DNA of 64,000 nt from Tupaia tana (taxonomy: Eukaryota > Chordata > Mammalia > Scandentia > Tupaiidae), in NCBI GenBank assembly GCA_026018925.1, contig JAKSZU010000013.1, forward strand, positions 82,670,291 through 82,734,290, given 5' to 3'. Shown in pieces: positions 44,425 through 55,409 of this stretch. A program made the translations under genes and the position numbers. A model generated the notes under the pieces. That model had not been told where the DNA came from, did not search any database, and saw only the letters and a list, made by a program, of their open reading frames with translations. The first letter of the stretch is position 1, and each line of letters starts with the position of its first letter.

Positions 44425-44559
44425 ATATCTTATCATACTGTAATTTCAGACCATGGGTTTCCTAGATACCTGGCTTTTTTTTTTTTTTTTAAATCTGTGG
44501 ATTGAATAGAAAGGTATTTACTCCAAGGTTCATGAATATCAAATACAAGGTTCATTGTC

Positions 44560-45010
44560 TCAAAGTCAATATATGTGATTTCAACAGATTTTTTGGTTGT
44601 GAAAACTTTCAAACAAACACAAACATGGAGAGAGAGGATGATAAGACGAAACCTCACATATCTGTCACTGAACTTCAGCCATCATCAACATTTTGCTGTT
44701 CTTGCTTTAGGTAAACTCACCTTATTCCCCTTCTCTAACACCTTTCCTTTTTTGTTGTTGTTGTTGTTTTGTTTTCTGGGATATTTAAAAGTAAATTCAA
44801 ACATTCATATAATTTCATTAGTAAATTCTTCAGTACAATGATCTAATATATAAGATCTTTAAAAGAATAATTACAATACCATTATACCAACAAACGATAT
44901 TAACAGTAGTTATACACATTTATCTTATACCCAGACTGTCCATCTTTTTCCAGTTAATAAACATCATTTTACTAGAAGAACTTTTACTTCTTTTGTATAG
45001 AATAGAAGTG
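44560..45010 (-). mobile_element. Old LINE fragment
   Basis: ACTTTCAAACAAACACAAAC, TCACTGAACTTCAGCCATC and ATCTTTAAAAGAATAATTAC follow the order of a common old L1M-type region. The family is uncertain. Confidence 0.45.
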
Positions 45011-45560
45011 AATAGTTTTCCTTTCAGTTGCGTTCTGGCTATATTTGCAAAGATACACAATCTTTCTGATAAGTAAGTTATACTGTTAGAAAATAAATGA
45101 AATGAACAGTTTACTGCCTGCACATTAAGAGCATAACCTTATTTACAAGATTAAAGCCACCAAGTAAGTAGATTGACAAACGAACACCAGCAATAATGGA
45201 AGTGGAACAGCATGTGTCAAAGGTCATACTGCTGAGGAGGGGGGCTGCGAAAGCCCACAAACACTGAGCACTTGACAGTCATGTTGCATAAGACGGCTAA
45301 GAAAGTGACTTCTGAATGCCATTTCACTTTTGTTCTTTCATCAAAGTCATTTGTCCCTCTCACTGCTAAACCTCTTCAGTATACCATTAGGTAGTTATGT
45401 GCTAATCTCTTTTCAGCAACCTCTGAACCAATCCAGCCTTCGAGATTACTATCATAAAAGACAGATTTCTTCTGCCTTTGATTTTGAAAAGCAAATTACA
45501 AAACAGAAATGAAAAATTAGATTGTTTTCTTCTGAGAAAAATTTATATACACTTGTGTGT
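45011..45560. other. No gene or repeat recognised
   Basis: Plain sequence up to a short GT run. Confidence 0.4.
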
Positions 45561-45569
45561 GTGTGTGAT

Positions 45570-45642
45570 ATATTAGGTCATTGGGAAAGTCATGATGTAT
45601 TTTTCTATGCAACAATGCATCATGACTTTCCTGACAACCCTG

Positions 45643-45644
<2 letters not shown>
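45570..45644. mobile_element. Mariner-like hairpin MITE, type M1
   Basis: TTAGGTCATTGGGAAAGTCA at the left pairs with TGACTTTCCTGACAACCC at the right. Confidence 0.8.
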
Positions 45645-45707
<63 letters not shown>

Positions 45708-45756
45708 CTCTCTTTCTCTCTCTCTCTCTCTCTATCTATCTATATATATATATATT
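45642..45756. repeat. (TA)n(TG)n(TC)n compound microsatellite
   Basis: Three successive dinucleotide blocks starting at the end of the MITE. Confidence 0.92.
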
Positions 45757-45920
45757 AAAATTAATTATGTTTTCTCAATACTATATACCTGGGAACTACC
45801 CTAAATGCATTTTGTTAAGTTGTATGAAAGTTATCTCTGCAACTATTCATTTATTCTTTCCTCAGCTTTAATTACATACTAAGCGTTACCCAGAATACAT
45901 TGATGAAACAGGTATAATGC

Positions 45921-46190
45921 TCAAGCAGCCAGATGGCATGGTAATTAAGGCAGCTGGTTTATGGCAAACTGTGCGGTTTGAGTCCCAGACCCAGCAGTTT
46001 GAAAACATGTTGTGAGTGTGTGCATTCTCAAAATCCCAAGAGAAGAATAAAGGAGAAGGGATTGTGGTGTGGTCATCTTTCTTGGTGGGGGGGAGGCGGT
46101 AATTTATCTCTTTCTCTTTTTCTCTCTATCTCTCTCTGTCTCCCTCCAGTAAGCACACATGCCCTATAGCAAATGAAAAAAAAAGTACAG
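45921..46190 (+). mobile_element. SINE family A, old copy
   Basis: AAGCAGCCAGATGGCATGG, GGTTTGAGTCCCAGACC and GCCCTATAGCAAATG. Confidence 0.82.
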
Positions 46191-46308
46191 GAAATGCTTG
46201 TCTTCAAGAAGGCAGGGAGGCACGTGAATCGTAAATGTCTGCTGTGGGCTAACCCGATAACAATAGTGGAGGAGCAGCTACTGGTCAGGGGATAATTAGA
46301 AGGGGTGC

Positions 46309-46683
46309 TGACTTAGCCCACTCATAATGCTGTAACAGAATGCCAGACTGGGTAATTTACAATGAACAGGAATGTATTGGCTCATGGGATCACGGTTCTG
46401 GAGGCAGGAACTCCAGGATCACATCTGCTAAGGACCTTCTTGCTCTATCATCTGAAGGGAGGGCAGAGAGGCCAAACTCAAACAAAGGGGGCCAAAGTCA
46501 TCCTTTTATAGGAATCTGCTTTTGTGATAACTATCTCATTCTGGTGATAATGACATTAATCCATTCATGAAGATGATACTCCCGTGATTCAAACACCTCC
46601 CATTAGATCCCACCTCCAACCCCACTGCATTGGGACCAAGTTTCCAACACGTGAACTTTGGGGGACACAGCCAAACCATAGCA
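46309..46683 (-). mobile_element. MaLR LTR (MST/THE1-type), solo
   Basis: GACTGGGTAATTTACAA near the left and GGGGGACACAGCCAAACCAT at the right are the complements of the two ends of MST/THE1 LTRs. No internal retroviral part is visible. Confidence 0.75.
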
Positions 46684-46689
46684 GAGGTC

Positions 46690-47608
46690 TACTATATAGG
46701 AGGAGGGAAAGGCAACAGAAAGAAGTTAGTGAATTAAAGTGTAGCCTATAGCAGAAGGTGAAATTAAAAGAGAAACCTGATAGTGGTATTTGCAATTTTT
46801 TAAGTACAAGAAACAACAATCAGAATCTATAGAGATTAGAATCCCATTCTTGTTTGTCCTGTGTGTACTTCACTCTTAGTTGTCTTGGTACTGGACTCCA
46901 AAATCATAGGATTAGTATTAAAACTTTAATGGAATCTAAAGCATATCGAGTAAGCACAGTCTGAAGAAGATCTACCTGTGGTCTAGTTAACTTCCACCTG
47001 TGGGAAAGCTCTTGGGTGTGGTTTACAAAGGGTTTGTGAAGGTTGATCAGAAGTTCAGCTGGAATGAACCACAAAGACTTGTTCTGCTTGTTTTTCACTC
47101 CAATTTACTATGGAACTAGCAAAATACTAGTATAAAGACATGCACGAGATCAAGAAAAAATGAGTGGGTGTGCCTCCCTATTGCCTCTCTCCTACTTGGT
47201 AAGGTTATCAAAGTTTGTTGATCTCGGCAGCCTGCATAGAATTAGTAGTCAACTAGAACCTGCTGCCTGTTTTATCTTTCAAGCTTGTTGGAGGCATCTT
47301 AGCATCCAAAAATTTACCCTATTAATATGTAAGTGTGTTCTTGCTGTACCATGGTTATAGATTCCTAGGTCTAATTTCTGTATTTTTAGGTTTGCTCAAG
47401 GCTATAGTGTAGCAAGCCAGGAAGTGGTTCTACATCAAGGTCTTAAACTATCTTGCTAGAGATAAAAAAGTGTGTGTGTAAGAGGACTTCTAGATATATT
47501 TGACCCATAGCTGCTTCTCCTTCTGAATTTCAGTATATAATACACACACACACATACACACACATACAAATATATGTGTGTGTGTGTATGTGTGTGTGTG
47601 TGTGTGTA

Positions 47609-47639
<31 letters not shown>

Positions 47640-47640
47640 T
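46690..47640. other. No gene; CA/TG/TA microsatellite at its end
   Basis: Compound dinucleotide run at 47540-47640. Otherwise nothing recognised. Confidence 0.4.
47540..47640. repeat. (CA)n(TG)n(TA)n microsatellite
   Basis: CA, TG and TA blocks in succession. Confidence 0.9.
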
Positions 47641-47722
47641 TGTTCTATGAGGGTACATCAAACAGCTTATAGAACACCATAATTAAGGCACAAGTATATT
47701 TTGGTGCAAAAAAATTTTTTTT

Positions 47723-47964
47723 AATTTAATTTTTTTTTGAGAGAGAGATTTTCTTTTTTTTTCATTTATTTATTTTTACATTTTTACACAAACATTTACT
47801 TTACATAGCAAAAAATTTTAGCTCATACTCCATAATTCTTGACAGTTTACAAACAACTTTCAAAATCTCAAAATACTGAATTTTAAAGATAATGTTCAAA
47901 ATATGTCTTATAATTTTGTATAATTTTAAAACTCTATAACAACAGAAGCAGAATGGTTTCAAAA

Positions 47965-48020
<56 letters not shown>

Positions 48021-48316
48021 GTATATATATATACACATTTAGAGTGCAGACACTCGGTATATATTAAGTGGGGACACTATAGGGTGCGTGCGCTCACCAG
48101 ACAGACAGAGAGAGACATAGAGACAGAAAGCGAGAAATCATCCCCCCAGGGGGGATGGTCACGCCGCAATCCCTTCTCCTCCATTCTCCTCTCGGGATCT
48201 TGGGCACGCACGCACACGTGCCCGGCGTGAGTTTTAAGGCACTGGGTCCGGGACACAAACTGTGGTCGACTATGTGGGAGTCCAGCAACATAGCCATTAC
48301 GCTAACTGCTGGTTCC
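47723..48316 (-). mobile_element. SINE family A carrying a 320-bp AT-rich insert near its 3' end
   Basis: A T-run and GAGAGAGAGATTTT (47724-47752), then AT-rich sequence up to about 48068, then CACTATAGGGTGCG and a complete young body to 48316. GGTGCAAAA lies on both sides of the whole unit. Confidence 0.75.
47966..48033. repeat. (TA)n tract
   Basis: A TA run inside the insert. Confidence 0.9.
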
Positions 48317-48346
48317 CGGTGCAAAATTTTTTTGAAATCTATGCAT

Positions 48347-48589
48347 ACTTTTTCTTTCTTTCTTAGATTTTTGCCATAGGATGAGCTCACTCACTCACTC
48401 ATTGAGAGAGAAGGAAAGTGTGAAATCACCCTCTGGGAGGATGACCATGCCACAGTCTCTTCTCCATTCTTTCCTTGAGATTTTGGGCACACATGCCCAG
48501 ACTGTTTTTCAAACTGCCAGATCTAGGACTTGAACTGTACAGTTGGCCATGTGGAATCTAGTGCCTTAGCCACCAAGACACCTGTTGGC
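48347..48589 (-). mobile_element. SINE family A, old, in MITE M2
   Basis: AGATTTTTGCCATAGGATG to GACACCTGTTGGC. TSD TCTATGCAT lies near 48338 and 48590. Confidence 0.85.
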
Positions 48590-48624
48590 TCTATGCATGT
48601 GCTTTTTGAAGACCCCTGTTCAGT

Positions 48625-49398
48625 TGGATATCCACATTGGTTTGTCTGTCCTACTCATTAGCCTTGTTGACTAGAAGGAACAACAGGATGGAATGGGCAG
48701 AGTTCACTCTCTCACTGTCCTATATAAGTTAACCTTGGGATGAGGGTGAGGGTGGCAGCTTTAGAACAAAGTCAACAGCATCTGAGAACTCAAGATCAAA
48801 TGGTAGAAAGAACAGGATGGGAATCATGGTGTTGGGATTAGGTGAGACCTGGGAGTAGAGGAAGGTGCTGTAGATAAAGGAAATGACGTGTTGAAAGGCC
48901 TTACGACGAGAACATGGCATATTCGGAGAACAGAAGGCCATTCATCATGAGGGCTTCTCAGTGTTCCAGTTATGACTTATGGGACATTGTGGGCTGTGCT
49001 TTAAACATAGCCTGAAGTTATTTGGTGGGACTTTCACATAAACCAAAGCTGCTTTGTGATTAGGAACATTTTCTTCTGCAAACATCAGAAACATAAGCTG
49101 TAATAACAAACTACCATAGTTATAAAGCTCCCATGGGGTTGAAGATGCCATGGCCATAGTCTAGCTAGGGCTTATTCTCTGGAAAGGGTGCCATGACTGA
49201 CTCTGAGCCCCAGCCTTGGGCTTCAGGTGCTGGGCTGTAATATCCAGGTATTGTAGACATTTCTTTTCTGCACTGCTGCTTTTTTAAAAGTAAAGAGGGA
49301 GCTTTGTAGAATTAGCTGAGCCAGGTGGAGGAAGGACTGAGCAGAAAGAGAGTCACTAACATTTATTTAGCCATTGCTAAATGTTAGGCATCACATGA
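48625..49398. other. No gene or repeat recognised
   Basis: Two open stretches on the minus strand (48729-48941 and 48945-49157) have no family resemblance I recognise. Confidence 0.4.
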
Positions 49399-49425
49399 AT
49401 TTTTTTTTTTTTTTTGGAGAGGTTC
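49399..49425 (-). mobile_element. SINE family A reduced to its last ~10 bp plus tail
   Basis: Only a T-run and GGAGAGG remain. Flanks CATCACATGAATTTTT and CATCATATGACTTTTT look like an eroded TSD. Confidence 0.6.
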
Positions 49426-49429
49426 ATCA

Positions 49430-49685
49430 TATGACTTTTTAAAAAGAAAACTTTATTTCTCCCATGAGTGAGACAGGGAGAAAGAGAGAGACAGAGACAG
49501 AGACAGAGATGGAGAACCCCCAACAAAGTCTTGATGCCATGATCCATCCCTAGCTTCAGCCAGGCCTGGATTATGGGCATGTGTGTGTCCAGCATATTCA
49601 GGGAGGCTCTGGATGGACACCTGGAACCTTTTCATCTGGGTCAGGCTCGCAGAGCATCTTACCACTGCATCACCACCCAGACCCC
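49430..49685 (-). mobile_element. SINE family B
   Basis: GAGAACCCCCAACAAAG, GATGCCATGATCCATCCC, CAGCATATTCAGGGAGG and CTTACCACTGCATCACC. Confidence 0.7.
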
Positions 49686-49689
49686 ACAT

Positions 49690-50905
49690 GGCTTCTCGTT
49701 CTCACTTCTTTATAAGACAGCATAGGTGAAAATACATTTTAAATTACAAAGCAGAATACAAACTACAGTGCCTGAAAAAAGACTTTGGAAGTATTTCCCC
49801 TTTGACTATCTGTTTCATAGATCCGTAGTGAGAGCTCTTTTGAAGAACGTGGAATAATTGAGAAAATGCACACAAGTAGCTTTTGCTACTTTTTTGTGAG
49901 CTTTACCTTAATCTATTCTTTCAGGTTTTTCTAGTTTGTCAGTTGATAGGATATAGTTTAACTTACAGAAACAAAAACTAGTTTGAACACTCTAGTGGGA
50001 AAGTAGAAGGACCCAGTGGACATAATGAAAGGAGGAATCTTCATGATTCAGAAGGGTGAGGATCAGGTGTGTAATTAGACAGGTCAGGACTTATGAGGGT
50101 GGAGTGAACTCACTGAAAATGGTTTCTACGAGGAGTGGGTGTGACCAGCGTTTCTTAGGGAGAGAAGAGGGCAGCAGTCTGTACAGTAACTCTTACAGAC
50201 ACCCAAATAGTCTAAATAGTCTATATTTTTATGTGTCAGAAATATCCCAGCCAGGATCATATATTTTATGAGGTTTTGCCTGCTGATGACTACAACTGGG
50301 AACCTGTGACTGCAGTACATTTGCACCTTTTTGTCATTTTCAAACAGTCCATTTCTTTAGGTTCCTTCCACATCTGCACTCTGCACCCAGGTTACCTTGA
50401 ATGGGTGGTTTATAAGATATTAGGGGGAGGGAAAGAAAGTCTGACGTTGTTGTCACTGCCCTAAGGTCAGCGTTTGACCTTAAGGCATGACTAATCCTCT
50501 ATCATCCCTTCAAAAAAAGGAGTAATGCTGTTGCTATGTTGGTTGTTAACGAACCATGGAAAAGTCATTCTGATGTAACTCGGTAAATTTGAGATATTGT
50601 TAAGGGTATGTCTCTTGCATTCACCTGGAGAACCCATAAAACACAAGAATACACTGTAAAAATACATGGATGGTTTTAATAATTGATTCGTTAAAGTCTT
50701 TAATTTGATCATTAGCACATATTTTCCTCTTAAGAACATAGTAGCTTGAAATGTATTGATATTTCCTCTTGGCAACAGCTTGTATTTTTACATTAAACTA
50801 ATAAGCGTCTTGATCTGAACTTTTCTCTAAAGATTGCTGAAGTAGTGTTTCAGAAAAACTATATAGGCAAGGGCTTTAAACTTATAAAATTAGTACACAG
50901 AAAGA
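49690..50905. other. No gene or repeat recognised
   Basis: The longest plain stretch of the middle part. No splice-flanked coding segment seen. Confidence 0.4.
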
Positions 50906-50912
50906 TTATATG

Positions 50913-50914
50913 TA

Positions 50915-50955
<41 letters not shown>

Positions 50956-50962
50956 GTGTGTA

Positions 50963-50998
<36 letters not shown>
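50913..50998. repeat. Palindromic (TA)n(CA/TG)(TA)n tract
   Basis: Two TA blocks flank ACACACATGTGTGT, making a self-complementary unit. Confidence 0.88.
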
Positions 50999-51001
<3 letters not shown>

Positions 51002-51124
51002 GCATTTTTGTGGAACTTTGACTTCCATTAATTTTTATGATGATGAAGATTTATGAATATACATATAATAGATCTTCAGTGAAAATAAATCAGAAATAAA
51101 GGGAAAGTTTGTATAAGAAATTAA

Positions 51125-51759
51125 AAAAAAATCACCCAAAGTCCCAAGACCTAGGAAAATCATTACTAACAACATTTGGCTATTTTCTTTCTGTGTATAT
51201 TGTCTATGTATATTCTAAACCATTGAGAACATATTAGAAACATATTTTATATTGTTTTCCACTGGAGATTTTATGCTATAAATTATTTTTCCATATCATT
51301 AAAATTCTTTATAAGTGTGATATTAATGGCTTCATAGTATTTAATTCCATACATATATCATAAATTACAGACCAATTCTAGGTTTTTAAGTCACAGACAT
51401 TGATGCCGATTTTAGATAATATTCATAATGCTATGATAATTATTTTTGTGCATAAATATTTGCCTATAAGACTGTTTTATGGGATTACTTCTCAGGCAAG
51501 GGATTACTGAACTAAAATATGTGCACATCCTCGAGGTTTATGATACACGTTGCTGATATTTTGAAGAAAGGTACTACTAGTTTCCATTCCCTACAGAGGT
51601 TCAAGAGAATGATTTTATCAAATAGTCAACTGTGTATTCTCATTAAAATAAACTGCCATCACCACCACCAAAACTTTGCCAACTTGATAGGCAACAATTT
51701 AGATAATTTTAATTCATACATTTTAAAGTGTTTATTCACGTAGAGAGCCTGTGTGTGTG

Positions 51760-51804
<45 letters not shown>

Positions 51805-52160
51805 CACTCTCTACAGAGTCTGACCATGCCACTGTCCCTTTCTCCAGCCCTCCAGCTGTCAGACTCTTGGGCATGTGCACATGTGCCCCAATGTTTTCTG
51901 GCCGACTCAGGGTTCTGAACCAGCTGTTGGCCATATGGCTTCCAGCGCTGTAGTTCAGTTTGCTACTGCTGACTCTGCCACTGGCCTGGGCCTAATTCAC
52001 ATTGTATTTGGGAAATTGCTTGTATTCTATAGGCATTTCTACTTTAGTAAGTTGCTTGTTCATATTTCTACCCAAAACAAAATATTTTCTTATGGGTGTT
52101 TACTAAATCATAATATCTTAACGTCTTACTGTTTCTTCAAGTATACTTTTGCTTGTTTTT
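51125..52160 (-). mobile_element. Old L1 (L1ME-like), minus strand, split by a SINE
   Basis: TTAATGGCTTCATAGTATTTAA, GCATAAATATTTGCCTATAAG and CAACTTGATAGGCAACAA follow an inverted L1M 3' region. Confidence 0.6.
51728..51985 (-). mobile_element. Old SINE with GA run
   Basis: (GA)n at 51764-51801, then CTACAGAGTCTGACCATGCC. The head side carries GTTCTGAACCAG. Confidence 0.6.
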
Positions 52161-52164
52161 TTTA

Positions 52165-52425
52165 GACTCAATTTATGTTTTTTTTTTTTTTTTTTTACTT
52201 GTGAGAGAGGTTTCCACAATGTGTGTGTTTGTGTGTGTCAGACACGGTGTCATGATAGTGATCCTCCTTCCTCAGCCTCCTGAGTAGATTGGGCCATAGG
52301 CAAGTGCCACCACACCTAGCTTTTTAGGGTGTGATTAAAATCAAACCCAGGCTCCCATGTGGCCTTAGCATGTAGCTGGCCAAGCAGCAGCATATAGCAT
52401 GCGCTACCACAGTTGAGCCAAGTTT
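52165..52425 (-). mobile_element. Composite tRNA-7SL SINE, degraded
   Basis: Read on the minus strand: a tRNA-like head with TGGCTCAACTGTGGTAGCGC and GGGTTTGATTTT, then a 7SL/Alu-like segment AGCTAGGTGTGGTGGCAC, CTACTCAGGAGGCTGAGG and GGAGGATCAC, then an A-tail. 7SL-derived SINEs are known only from Euarchontoglires. Confidence 0.75.
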
Positions 52426-52609
52426 CCAGATTTTCGTAAATAGATTTGTTTCTTTTGTGGGTCATTGAAATTTTTTATATCAAAATTACTTTGAAAGTAT
52501 GCAATTGAATAGTTTTTAGTATAGTTACAAGGTTTTGCAACCATTACGGCTATCGAAGTGCAGAACATTGCACTCCCCTCAACAATCTTATAATTATTAG
52601 TAGTCATTC

Positions 52610-52760
52610 CTTCTTTTCTCCCTACGTATCTTCTGTCTATAGATTTGCTTCCTCAGGACATTTCATATAAACAAAATCATACGGAATGTGGGCTTTCGTG
52701 TCTGATTTCTTTCTTTTAGTATAGTGTTTCCAAGATTCTTCATCCAAAAGTTCATTTAAT
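52610..52760 (-). mobile_element. Old L1M fragment, inverted part
   Basis: GGACATTTCATATAAACAAAA and TTTCTTTTAGTATAGTGTTT are inverted L1M 3' wording. Confidence 0.7.
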
Positions 52761-52774
52761 GAGTGAACGAAATG

Positions 52775-52860
52775 GTGTGTATCCATTCAAGGAAATATTC
52801 AGCCATAAAAAAGAATGAGATATCAATACTACAGTGTGGATAAACCTCATGGGTTCTTTT
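52775..52860 (+). mobile_element. Old L1M fragment, direct part
   Basis: GGAAATATTCAGCCATAAAA and TGTGGATAAACCTCATGGG are direct L1M wording, opposite to the piece just before. Confidence 0.7.
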
Positions 52861-53045
52861 AAGCTTAAGGGTTTTTTTTTTTCCAGATATTAGTATTTAG
52901 TCTTCTATATGTTTTCTAACATTTATAGCTTGAATCTTTACATTTAACTCATTAATCTAACTGGAATGACTTTGTGAAGTGGTGAGAGGTGTGGGCATAA
53001 ACTTACTTCATTTTTCCAAGTAATTAATTGCTGAAGTACAGCTTG

Positions 53046-53119
53046 TATTGGGTTGTTGAGAAAGTCATGATGCATTTTTGCATGGAAAAATATGTCATGA
53101 CTTTCCCAATGACCTGATA
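53046..53119. mobile_element. Mariner-like hairpin MITE, type M1
   Basis: TATTGGGTTGTTGAGAAAGT at the left mirrors ACTTTCCCAATGACCTGATA at the right. Confidence 0.85.
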
Positions 53120-53311
53120 GAATAATCCTTCCTATCTCTTCTGAGCTATTGAGGCTGCAATGAGAATCTTGCTTTCAGACCTTCAACTGTAGAGATTGTA
53201 ACTGACCACAACTCCTTGCTGGGCTCTGAAATCATCACTGTGTTTGTGCTCTGAGGCTGCCCATAGGCTAATCCCTGCCAGAGACGGACATACTTTCATA
53301 TTACCGAAACT

Positions 53312-53560
53312 TTTTTTTGGTTAGTTTTCTGCTATAGGGCATGTATGCTTGCTGGAAAGAGAGAGAGAGGGAAAGTGAGAAAGTACCCTCTCACCTCCCC
53401 TTCCCCAAGAAGGATGGCCACACTGAATTCCCTTCTCCTCCATTTTGGGCTCACATACATGTGTACCAGATATGTGTTTTCAAGCCACAGGTCCAGGGCT
53501 TGAACCTCATGGTTGGTCATGTGGGATCCAGCTGCCTTAATCACCACACCACAGGCTGGC
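53312..53560 (-). mobile_element. SINE family A, stacked (1)
   Basis: TGCTATAGGGCATGTATGC to CACCACAGGCTGGC. Immediately followed by CATAATCTGAAC. Confidence 0.85.
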
Positions 53561-53572
53561 CATAATCTGAAC

Positions 53573-53725
53573 ATTTTTTTAAAAGGTTTTATTTTCCCTT
53601 AGGGAGCATGTGCTCATTGGGAAGAGAGGGATAGACACAGTGAGAGGAAAAGTGAGAAATCACCCCCATGGGGGATGGCCACACCACAATCCCTTCATTT
53701 CTACTCTCCTCCTGGGATCTTGGGT

Positions 53726-53766
<41 letters not shown>

Positions 53767-53860
53767 CCTGGCATAAGTTTTAAGCCCCCAGGTCTGGGTC
53801 TTAAACCATGGTTGGCCATGTGGGAGTCCAGCAACATAACCTCTACACTCTCTGTTGCCT
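53573..53860 (-). mobile_element. SINE family A, stacked (2)
   Basis: 12-bp TSD CATAATCTGAAC at 53561-53572 and 53861-53872. Contains a CA run at 53726-53764. Confidence 0.92.
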
Positions 53861-53872
53861 CATAATCTGAAC

Positions 53873-54072
53873 TTTTTAGAAAGCTTATTTATTTCAGAGA
53901 GAGAGAGAGAGCGTGAGAGAAAGAAGCACAGCCAGCTGGATTCTCATACCATGATCCACTCCCAGCCAGGATTGAGAACACTTGTGCACATATCTGGCAT
54001 GTTCAGGGAGGTCCCAGGAGGCAAATCCAGGACCTTTCCCATGTAGCACCAGCTGTGCCCCCGTCTGGCCTC
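53873..54072 (-). mobile_element. SINE family B, stacked (3)
   Basis: GA run, CAGCCAGCTGGATTCTC, TTCAGGGAGGTCCCAGG and CCCGTCTGGCC. Followed by AATCCGAACT, similar to the stack's target. Confidence 0.65.
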
Positions 54073-54089
54073 AAATCCGAACTCTGAAT

Positions 54090-54960
54090 AACATTTATTT
54101 TCTGAACCAATGAATCACTGTAGAAAATCTGCAATATTTAGAAAATGTAAAGACAGAAAAAAATCATCTATAATTTGACCACGTAGATATAACTATGATT
54201 TATATCATAGATTTAGTTTCAATGATTTTTCCCCCCAATCCTACTTATAAAATGGGGGTCATTTAAAGTTCTCTTTGTATTCTTTTCATATTTATCATTT
54301 TCCTAACATCATTAAAATAAGCTTTGACTACGTGAGTCCTATGAATGCATAGTGTATTTCAAGTATTTATTAATGTTAATACTTGTTTCTAATTTTTTAC
54401 TACCATAAGTCATAGTATAATAATGCCCTCGGACGTTAACTTTTGTGTTATGGTGACACATGAAGCCCTGTAATAACTTGTAGATAGCAGAGGAAAAGAC
54501 CATGCTGAGCTGTCTTTTTTTTCCCCCCTTTTGATCATGATTGGTTTTGCTACATCCTTTTTCTTTTTTCAAAGCCACTGGAGCTTGAAATTTATTTGAC
54601 TGTGGTGTACCTTAACTGCTAGCTTTAAAGAATTTGCTAGTCAGCTTCTATTGTGTTTTACATCAGAGCATTGAACATGATGAGTATTAATTTGAAAAGG
54701 AAGAGTTTCACTATAGTAGAAAAGCATTTTCTAGTCTAAATTTTAGAGATTCTTAAGGATAGGTACTAATTTTTTCCAAATATTTTCCTACATCTATTGA
54801 AATGATCGTATGGCTTTTAATACTTGAAATTCCTATAAGGTAGACATAACTTTACTTAGTTCATTCTTATGGCAAAAATCATGTTCTATTGGATTGTAAT
54901 GAATTATTGGATTTTTGACCTGTTGTTAACTGTTTTATGTTTGCCGCATGGATATTCAAA
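54090..54960 (-). mobile_element. Old L1 pieces, minus strand
   Basis: CTACATCTATTGAAATGATC and GTATGGCTTTTAATACTTG near 54790-54830 are inverted L1 ORF2 wording. The left part is an L1ME-like 3' region. Confidence 0.55.
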
Positions 54961-54993
54961 AGTGAGGAAGCAATGCTTGAATATAGTGAAAAA

Positions 54994-54994
54994 C

Positions 54995-55044
<50 letters not shown>
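54994..55044. repeat. (TA)n(CA)n microsatellite
   Basis: A short TA block then about 20 CA units. Confidence 0.92.
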
Positions 55045-55409
55045 TTGGGGTCAAACTGATTCCAATCTGAATTAAAATTAAATACTTACAATTCTGTGAT
55101 CCTGGGTATTTTTTCCTTCTCATAATCGTTATGCACACTTTTTATAGAATTTTGACCAAATGGGCATGGAAAATTTTATATTCGGATCACCCCCCCATTT
55201 AACTTTATGCTATGTACATTTTTCAGGTCATTCCATCATCTTTGAAGGCTGAGTAATATGCAATCAGTAAATATAGCTTAAAGTAACTTAGTTTGGATTC
55301 CTTATTGTTGGACATTTTGTCCATGCTCATAGTTTTGCAATTAATAATAATGTTATAATGAACTTTATTATACCTAAAACTGGCTTTAGATTAGCAAAGC
55401 ACATAAAAA

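Larger units (their letters stand above)
47646..48620. mobile_element. Mariner-like MITE M2 hosting two SINEs
   Basis: Left end TATGAGGGTACATCAAAC and TTTTGGTGCAAAAAAAT. Right end TGCTTTTTGAAGACCCCTG. Everything between 47723 and 48590, apart from about 30 bp, is inserted DNA. Confidence 0.7.

Noticed and set aside
46340-46570. Plus-strand open frame of 76 residues
   Set aside because: It lies within a minus-strand MaLR LTR.
48729-49157. Two adjoining minus-strand open frames considered as a processed pseudogene
   Set aside because: I recognise no family and see no A-tail or TSD.
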